A stretch of DNA of 37,499 nt from Fibrobacter sp. (lineage in GTDB: Bacteria; Fibrobacterota; Fibrobacteria; Fibrobacterales; Fibrobacteraceae). Below, piece after piece: positions 32,688 to 37,499 of this stretch. Position numbers and translations under genes: made by a program. The stretch spans positions 1 to 37,499 of the forward strand of contig JAKSIC010000029.1 in assembly GCA_024399015.1 (NCBI GenBank), read 5' to 3'. The notes beneath the pieces were generated by a model. The model searched no databases. It worked only from the letters and a program-made list of their open reading frames with translations, and was not told the DNA's origin. Position 1 is the stretch's first letter. Each line of letters starts with the position of its first letter.

Positions 32688-33236
32688 ATGACCATCATGA
32701 ATGAAACTTTGAAGACTTTGGAAACCCGCCGTAGCTGCCGCAAGTTCAAGCCGGACATGGTGAGCGACGAAGAACTGGAAGCCATTATCCGCGCAGGAAC
32801 TTTCGCACCCTCCGGAAAGAACCAGCAGTCTTCTGTCATCATCGCGGTCACCAACAAGGAACTCCGCGACCAGATTGCAGAAGAAAACCGTAAGATCGGT
32901 GGCTGGCCCGAAGGTTTCGACCCATTCTACGGCGCCCCGGTCATTCTGATTGTTATTGCCGACAAGGACGCCAACAACGCCAGCGGCACCTACATCAATG
33001 ACGGAAGCCTCGTAATGGGCAATCTGATGAACGCCGCCGCAAGCCTGGGCATTGGCAGCGTCTGGATCCACCGCGCCCGCCAGGAATTCGAAAGCGAATT
33101 CGGCAAGAAGATTCTGGAACGCCTCGGCATCCAGGGCAACTACGAAGGCATCGGCCATGTGGCTCTCGGCTACCGTCAAACCGAAGTTCCCAAGGCCCTC
33201 CCCCGCAAAGAAAATTACGTTTATTACATCAAGTAA
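32688..33236 (+). CDS. Nitroreductase family protein
   Basis: A 182-residue FMN-dependent oxidoreductase of the nitroreductase family. The N-terminal LETRRSCRKFKPD is the FMN-phosphate-binding motif, followed by FAPSGKNQQ. The later GSVWIHRAR and GHVALGYR correspond to the second conserved region. GAGG lies six bases before the ATG at 32688; a second ATG two codons later is less well spaced. It is a single gene ending in a strong terminator. The electron acceptor in vivo is unknown. Confidence 0.92.
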   Translation: MTIMNETLKTLETRRSCRKFKPDMVSDEELEAIIRAGTFAPSGKNQQSSVIIAVTNKELRDQIAEENRKIGGWPEGFDPFYGAPVILIVIADKDANNASGTYINDGSLVMGNLMNAAASLGIGSVWIHRARQEFESEFGKKILERLGIQGNYEGIGHVALGYRQTEVPKALPRKENYVYYIK

Positions 33237-33240
33237 AGCA

Positions 33241-33281
33241 AAAAGCTCGGCGTTCGCAACATGATCCGCCGAGCCTTTTTT
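33241..33281. terminator. Bidirectional terminator, nitroreductase and YD-like gene
   Basis: Stem GCTCGGCG / CGCCGAGC (33245-33252, 33267-33274) with a 14-nt loop, flanked by A-rich sequence on the left and CT6 on the right. The right end overlaps the stop codon of the convergent minus-strand gene by two bases. Confidence 0.88.
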
Positions 33282-35322
33282 AATTCATAATGGATCTGTC
33301 AAAAATGATTTTATTGACTTTGCCTTTACGGAAGTTCAACAAAATCGTTCTAGAGTCAGTAAACTGATCATCCAGGGGGTATTCAACGGAATACTCCCAT
33401 TCTTTTTTGCCTTTCTTGAATGCAAGTCCCAAGGAATCCACTTCCTTCATTGTCATGCCAAGAGCGATTCCATTGGTGGACTTAAATCCTACCAGGCAAT
33501 CGGGAACACCTGTTGTATCTCCGAAGGAAACTGCTACGTTAGACAAAGGTCTTGCTCCAGAAATCCAATTAGAGAACTCATATAGCTCCCTACCAATCTT
33601 GCAGCGGAAAGAATCATGGATGTGTTCAATCGGAACCAACTTTCCTTTTTCATCCCTTATTGAATCTTGAACTTCACGAATTTCGCATCCTTCGCAGAGA
33701 ATGGACTTCAAATTGATATTTGATTCCAACATAGATTCATTCAAATAAACCAAGCTATCCTTTGACAAGGTAACGGAAAGCAACGTATCGTTTATAGAAT
33801 CTTTATCAATGCACTTATCCCAGGTGACTTCTGCATCAGAATCCAAATAGTCAAAAGAGAATTTCTTGTACACCACCTTTTCACAAGTCAAGACATCATC
33901 AACAACAGAACATTCTAATTCCTTGCGGTATTTTCCATCGGCAGATTCAGAACGTAAATCAGAAACTTCCTTCCACTCCAAACTTTCAAGTTCACCAGCC
34001 GACACCCAGCATGTGGTATAATCTACAGAAGGAAGTTTTCCCGCAAGATCATAGCTGAATATTTTTTGTGAAGCATAAGATTGGCTATACCAATGGAACA
34101 CAATGGATGCCACCCGACCCTTGGAATCATGCACATATTCTTCACTCTCAATGGCAATAGAATTTTTATCAGTCTTTAAAGGAAACAACACAAAGGGAAA
34201 TAACCGACCATTGACATAACCGAGAGATTCTCTGGATTTGATTTTCCCATTTTGATAAGAAAATATTTCAACATTCGAGCAAGGTTCAAAACTGAAGCCC
34301 GGCAATAAAGTCTCTTCTTCAAAAGAAGAATCCCTTACCACATTACCCAAGGCATCATACTTTTTCACACTATAGGAATAGTGATCGTAGAATTTATTTT
34401 CTTCTTTTTCACTTTTGACCAGTTTTCCATCTTTGAAATACTTGATTTCTTCAATTTCAAAGCGCCTCGTACCGTAACGAACCACTTCCTTGTTCTTATT
34501 ACGGCTACGTTTATAAAAGCCTAATTTTACGCCAGTACTTCCATAAATTACCACATCCAAATTTGTGGTATCTTTTGTGTTATGAGCAAAACGGAAAATC
34601 TTGTTATTTCGTCTTAATTCTACGAGGCGGCCTAAGTCGTCGTAGTCATACTCATCGTAAGTAAATCTACCATCTGCAAGAGGCCTGTTCTCTAAGAGTC
34701 TCTTTACCTTTCCTGAAACAGGATTTATGTCAACATGGGAGAACATAATGGAGTCACCACAGTCCCCGTTTTTCAAGGTGCAATGCAGACTCTCTGTTAC
34801 AATTCCATTTTTTCGTTTGTTCTTATAAACATGGGGTTCGTTTTTTAAATTTTCATTTATCAGCAAAGTTATAGTGGAATCTCCATTATCAAAGTCAGCA
34901 ATTTTCAAATCATTGAACCAGACTCCGTTTTCTTTCCGATAAGATGCCGTCACAATTCCTTGGCCCCACTTTCCAGAGAAAACCGGATATTTTTCGTAAC
35001 GTTCTTCAAATGTGCGGTCTTGGCCATAGCCCTTTAGCACGTGCACAGAGGAATTCGTATCCAAATCGGTTCGAAAAGATATTACATCAGGGGAAACTGG
35101 CTGAGGCTCACTAAAAAGCCCTTCATATTTATTTAGAGAAAGCTCAAACTCATCCAACGCGAATTTTGCTTCGTGGTCAAAATAACCATCGCCAATTTCA
35201 TGCTTGTCTAGCGATGCGGCGTGATAAATATGCGCCCCATAAAATGCCGCGATGCCCAAAACCACCGCCAACAACACCAGAAAACATTTGACAACCCTTC
35301 TAACCATAACCTTATTATACAT
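33280..35322 (-). CDS. Membrane-anchored protein with YD-like repeats, unknown function
   Basis: A 680-residue protein I cannot assign to a named family. Residues 11-33 are a single hydrophobic helix after a basic start (VMVRRVVKCFLVLLAVVLGI), so it is probably anchored in the inner membrane or exported. The centre has several segments like RHS/YD repeats: YDYDDLGRLVEL, KYDALGNVVRDS, VHDSKGRVASIVFH and FSYDLAGKLPSV. The last 120 residues look like a separate small domain (NGIALGMTMKEVDSLGLAF). Base composition is more AT-rich and codon use less biased than in glgP or thrS, as for a low-expression or transferred gene. The start could be the first ATG or the one five codons later; neither has a good ribosome site. 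Confidence 0.7.
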   Translation of the reverse strand: MYNKVMVRRVVKCFLVLLAVVLGIAAFYGAHIYHAASLDKHEIGDGYFDHEAKFALDEFELSLNKYEGLFSEPQPVSPDVISFRTDLDTNSSVHVLKGYGQDRTFEERYEKYPVFSGKWGQGIVTASYRKENGVWFNDLKIADFDNGDSTITLLINENLKNEPHVYKNKRKNGIVTESLHCTLKNGDCGDSIMFSHVDINPVSGKVKRLLENRPLADGRFTYDEYDYDDLGRLVELRRNNKIFRFAHNTKDTTNLDVVIYGSTGVKLGFYKRSRNKNKEVVRYGTRRFEIEEIKYFKDGKLVKSEKEENKFYDHYSYSVKKYDALGNVVRDSSFEEETLLPGFSFEPCSNVEIFSYQNGKIKSRESLGYVNGRLFPFVLFPLKTDKNSIAIESEEYVHDSKGRVASIVFHWYSQSYASQKIFSYDLAGKLPSVDYTTCWVSAGELESLEWKEVSDLRSESADGKYRKELECSVVDDVLTCEKVVYKKFSFDYLDSDAEVTWDKCIDKDSINDTLLSVTLSKDSLVYLNESMLESNINLKSILCEGCEIREVQDSIRDEKGKLVPIEHIHDSFRCKIGRELYEFSNWISGARPLSNVAVSFGDTTGVPDCLVGFKSTNGIALGMTMKEVDSLGLAFKKGKKEWEYSVEYPLDDQFTDSRTILLNFRKGKVNKIIFDRSIMN

Positions 35323-35372
35323 TATTTGTTAAATTTACGCCACCGCTGGATGTCGTATTTCCAGAGGAACTC

Positions 35373-35387
35373 GGGCAAGAACTGCCC
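35373..35387 (+). promoter_or_regulatory. Small hairpin in the thrS leader
   Basis: GGGCA-AGAAC-TGCCC, ending 16 bases before the thrS start and just before the AAGGA ribosome site. It could influence translation initiation; with five base pairs this is weak evidence. Confidence 0.3.
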
Positions 35388-35403
35388 AAAAAAGGAAATA
35401 ATT

Positions 35404-37341
35404 ATGTCTCAAATCAACCTCACCATGCCCGATGGCAGCGTACGTACCGTTGAATCTGGCACCACCGGCCTCGAAATCGCAAAGAGCATTTCTGAAGGCC
35501 TCGCACGCAAGGCTCTCGGCGTAAAGCTGGGCGACAAGGTCCTGGACCTCTCCCGCCCCCTGACCGAAGATGGCGCTTTCAAGATCATCACTCCGAACAA
35601 TGACGATCCGGATTGCTTGATGCTGCTCCGCCACTCCTGCAGCCACGTGATGGCAGAAGCCATCTGCGACCTGTTCCCCGGCACCAAGCTGGCTTACGGT
35701 CCCGCAGTTGAAAAGGGTTTCTACTACGATTTGATGACACCGACCCCGCTTCAGCAGTCTGATTTCGAAAAGATCGAAAAGCGCATGAAGGAAATCATCA
35801 AGGAAGACCGCCCCTTCACTCGCGTGGTGGTTTCCGGTGAAGAAGGCCTGAAGCGCACCGCTGGCGACAAGTACAAGACCGACAACGCTGAACGCGCTCT
35901 GGCTCGTGAAGGCGCCGACGGCACCCTGAGTTTCTATGCAAACGGCGAACCGGGCAAGAACTGGGAAGACCTCTGTGCAGGCCCCCACGTTCCCAGCACT
36001 GGCAAGCTGAAGTCCTTCAAGCTGCTCTCCCTCGCAGGTGCATACTGGCACGGCGATCAGAACAGCGACCAGCTGACCCGCGTGTACGGCACCTGCTTTG
36101 CCGACAAGGAAGGCCTGGAAACCTATTTGAAGTTCCTTGAAGAAGCCGAAAAGCGCGACCACCGCCGCATCGGTAAGGAAATGGACCTGTACCACATCGA
36201 AGACCATTCTCCTGGCATGGTGTTCTGGCACCCCAACGGCACCAAGATGGTGAACGCCCTCAAGGACTACATCCGTGGTAAGATCGACCGTCGCGGTTAC
36301 CTGGAAGTGATTACTCCGGAAATCGTGAACAAGACTTTGTGGATCAAGTCCGGCCACGCCGACAAGTACAACGAAAACATGTTCAAGACCATGGCTGGCG
36401 ACGTTGAAATGGCTGTGAAGCCCATGAACTGCCCCTGCCACATTCAGATCTTCAACACCGGCCTCCGCAGCTGGCGTGACCTTCCGATGCGTCTTGCTGA
36501 ATTCGGTAAGTGCCACCGTTACGAACCTGCCGGTACCATGCACGGTTTGATGCGCGTTCGCGGCTTCGTTCAGGATGACGCTCATATCTTCTGTACTGAA
36601 GAACAGATCGCTTCCGAAGTGGCTGACTTCTGCGCTCTCGTGAAGGAAATCTACCACGACTTCGGTTTCGATTCCATCGTGGTGAAGTTCTCTACCCGTC
36701 CGGAACGCCGCGTGGGTTCTGACGAACTTTGGGACAAGGCTGAAGCCGCTCTTGAAGAAGCAACAAAGCTTGCCGGCCTTGACTACATCTTGAACCCGGG
36801 CGAAGGCGCCTTCTACGGCCCGAAGCTTGAATTCACCCTGAAGGATTCCCTCGGCCGTGATTGGCAGTGCGGTACCATCCAGGTGGACTTCAACCTGCCC
36901 CAGCGTCTCGGTGCAGAATATGTGGGTAAGGACAACCAGAAGCACATCCCCGTTATGCTGCACCGCGCAGCCGTGGGTTCCATCGAACGCTTCCTGGGCA
37001 TCCTCATCGAAGAATTCATGGGCGATTTCCCGCTGTGGTTGGCTCCGGTCCAGGCACGTGTTCTCCCGATTTCCGAAAAGTTCGCTGAATACGCCCACAA
37101 GGTGGAACGTGAACTGGTGAACGCCGGCGTCCGCTGCGACATCGACGAATCCAACGAAAAGCTTGGCTACAAGTTCCGTCAGTGCGAACTCCAGAAAATC
37201 CCCTATAAGATTATTGTAGGTGAAAAGGAAATGAACGAAGGCGTTGTCTCCGTCAATAAGAGAAAGGAAGGTGACAAGGGACAAATGTCTGTCGCCGACT
37301 TCTTGGCTATGACCGAAGACGACCGCAAGGTTGTTCGCTAA
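35404..37341 (+). CDS. thrS: Threonine--tRNA ligase
   Basis: A 645-residue class II aminoacyl-tRNA synthetase that charges tRNA(Thr). The start is the ATG at 35404, with AAGGA eight bases upstream and MSQINLTMPDGS as a normal opening. Residues 1-62 are the TGS domain. Residues of about 63-240 are the editing domain (RHSCSHVMAEA and DLCAGPHVPSTG). The catalytic core includes the zinc ligand cysteine in MKPMNCPCH, RYEPAGTMHGLMRVRGF (class II motif 2) and HRAAVGSIERFLGIL (motif 3). The C-terminal anticodon-binding domain starts with PLWLAPVQARVLPIS. Length is standard. A terminator follows, so infC, if next, has its own promoter. Confidence 0.97.
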   Translation: MSQINLTMPDGSVRTVESGTTGLEIAKSISEGLARKALGVKLGDKVLDLSRPLTEDGAFKIITPNNDDPDCLMLLRHSCSHVMAEAICDLFPGTKLAYGPAVEKGFYYDLMTPTPLQQSDFEKIEKRMKEIIKEDRPFTRVVVSGEEGLKRTAGDKYKTDNAERALAREGADGTLSFYANGEPGKNWEDLCAGPHVPSTGKLKSFKLLSLAGAYWHGDQNSDQLTRVYGTCFADKEGLETYLKFLEEAEKRDHRRIGKEMDLYHIEDHSPGMVFWHPNGTKMVNALKDYIRGKIDRRGYLEVITPEIVNKTLWIKSGHADKYNENMFKTMAGDVEMAVKPMNCPCHIQIFNTGLRSWRDLPMRLAEFGKCHRYEPAGTMHGLMRVRGFVQDDAHIFCTEEQIASEVADFCALVKEIYHDFGFDSIVVKFSTRPERRVGSDELWDKAEAALEEATKLAGLDYILNPGEGAFYGPKLEFTLKDSLGRDWQCGTIQVDFNLPQRLGAEYVGKDNQKHIPVMLHRAAVGSIERFLGILIEEFMGDFPLWLAPVQARVLPISEKFAEYAHKVERELVNAGVRCDIDESNEKLGYKFRQCELQKIPYKIIVGEKEMNEGVVSVNKRKEGDKGQMSVADFLAMTEDDRKVVR

Positions 37342-37354
37342 TTGCCCCCGAAGG

Positions 37355-37396
37355 TGTCATCCTGAGCGAAGTGCGTAAGCACGAAGTCGAAGGATC
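37355..37396 (+). repeat. Palindromic repeat, TGTCATCCTGAGC type
   Basis: It begins TGTCATCCTGAGCGAAGTGC and ends GTCGAAGGATC. An inner hairpin GTGCGTAAGCAC lies at the centre. The same outer ends (GTCATC, GATC) are seen in the palindromes at 2418-2508 and 31518-31614. From memory, repeats of this form are dispersed in many bacterial genomes. Confidence 0.85.
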
Positions 37397-37403
37397 TAGC
37401 ATT

Positions 37404-37436
37404 AAAAAGGCAGACTCGAAAGAGCCTGCCTTTTTT
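37404..37436 (+). terminator. thrS terminator
   Basis: A5, stem GGCAG-a-CTC / GAG-c-CTGCC with a GAAA tetraloop, then T6. The stable tetraloop and T-run make this a strong terminator. Confidence 0.9.
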
Positions 37437-37467
37437 GATTTGTTCGTGAAAGCCAAACCTTCATCAT

Positions 37468-37496
37468 TTGACTTTTGTGTTCTATATATGTATATT
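37468..37496 (+). promoter_or_regulatory. Strong sigma-70-like promoter for a gene beyond the window
   Basis: TTGACT (37468-37473), a 17-base spacer, and TATATT (37491-37496) followed by AAA. It is almost consensus and points out of the right edge. It follows the thrS terminator, so it would start a new unit, possibly infC-rpmI-rplT by analogy with other bacteria. Confidence 0.65.
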
Positions 37497-37499
37497 AAA

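Noticed and set aside
35335..37284. 649-codon minus-strand frame across thrS
   Set aside because: It is antisense to a certain synthetase gene and shows no recognisable domain.

Overview
The window looks like chromosomal DNA of an anaerobic Gram-negative bacterium of the Fibrobacterota, most likely Fibrobacter. This is inferred from style, not from a search. The clues are lipoproteins with long serine-rich linkers after the lipobox, a secreted GH16 glucanase, a GLUG-type surface protein with a C-terminal tail resembling type IX secretion signals, a type IV pilin, several GGDEF/EAL proteins, and strongly biased codon use that creates long false antisense ORFs. I saw no tRNA, rRNA, CRISPR array, phage gene or transposase.

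Layout. 73-2233 (minus): a large exported GLUG-motif protein followed by a 58-residue Cys/Asp-rich peptide. 2569-4146 (plus): a membrane diguanylate cyclase. 4147-4585: a repeat-rich gap with inverted repeats, direct repeats, a bidirectional terminator and a 15-bp tandem repeat. 4586-18907 (minus): a compact thirteen-gene complex I operon, nuoB to nuoN, with most genes touching or overlapping and no nuoA at its head. 19315-20970 (plus): a degenerate-GGDEF/EAL phosphodiesterase. 20971-21433: a second repeat-rich gap. 21434-23538 (plus): a 2[4Fe-4S] ferredoxin overlapping a geranylgeranyl-reductase-family flavoprotein, then a type IV pilin-like protein. 23602-25413 (minus): an NAD(P)-binding protein and a histidine-phosphatase lipoprotein. 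25635-28106 (plus): glycogen phosphorylase. 28223-29089 (minus): a Gfo/Idh/MocA oxidoreductase. 29130-29915 (plus): a DUF3820 protein and a YbaK-type deacylase. 29936-31267 (minus): a MATE transporter, divergent from a GH16 lipoprotein (31314-32345, plus). 32346-32687: a third repeat-rich gap. 32688-33236 (plus): a nitroreductase. 33280-35322 (minus): an anchored protein with YD-like repeats. 35404-37341 (plus): thrS, followed by a palindromic repeat, a terminator and a strong promoter for a gene beyond the window.

How the genes relate. The nuo genes encode the Q-module, the NADH-oxidising N-module and the membrane pumping arm of complex I. Several subunits carry unusual appendages: an FN3-like domain on NuoE, a 104-residue acidic tail on NuoM, a Cys cluster in NuoN and a Lys/Ala-rich tail on NuoB. 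NuoG is short. The remaining genes are small independent units in glycan turnover (glgP, GH16), c-di-GMP signalling, isoprenoid reduction, translation (thrS, ybaK) and cell-surface functions.

The most interesting non-gene signal is a set of short palindromes with shared ends (5' GTCATC, 3' GATC). They occur between genes (2418-2508, 37355-37396) and twice in frame inside the linker of the GH16 lipoprotein (31518-31614). There are also two independent intergenic arrays of inverted repeats with TACTA-containing arms (4192-4397, 32393-32599).
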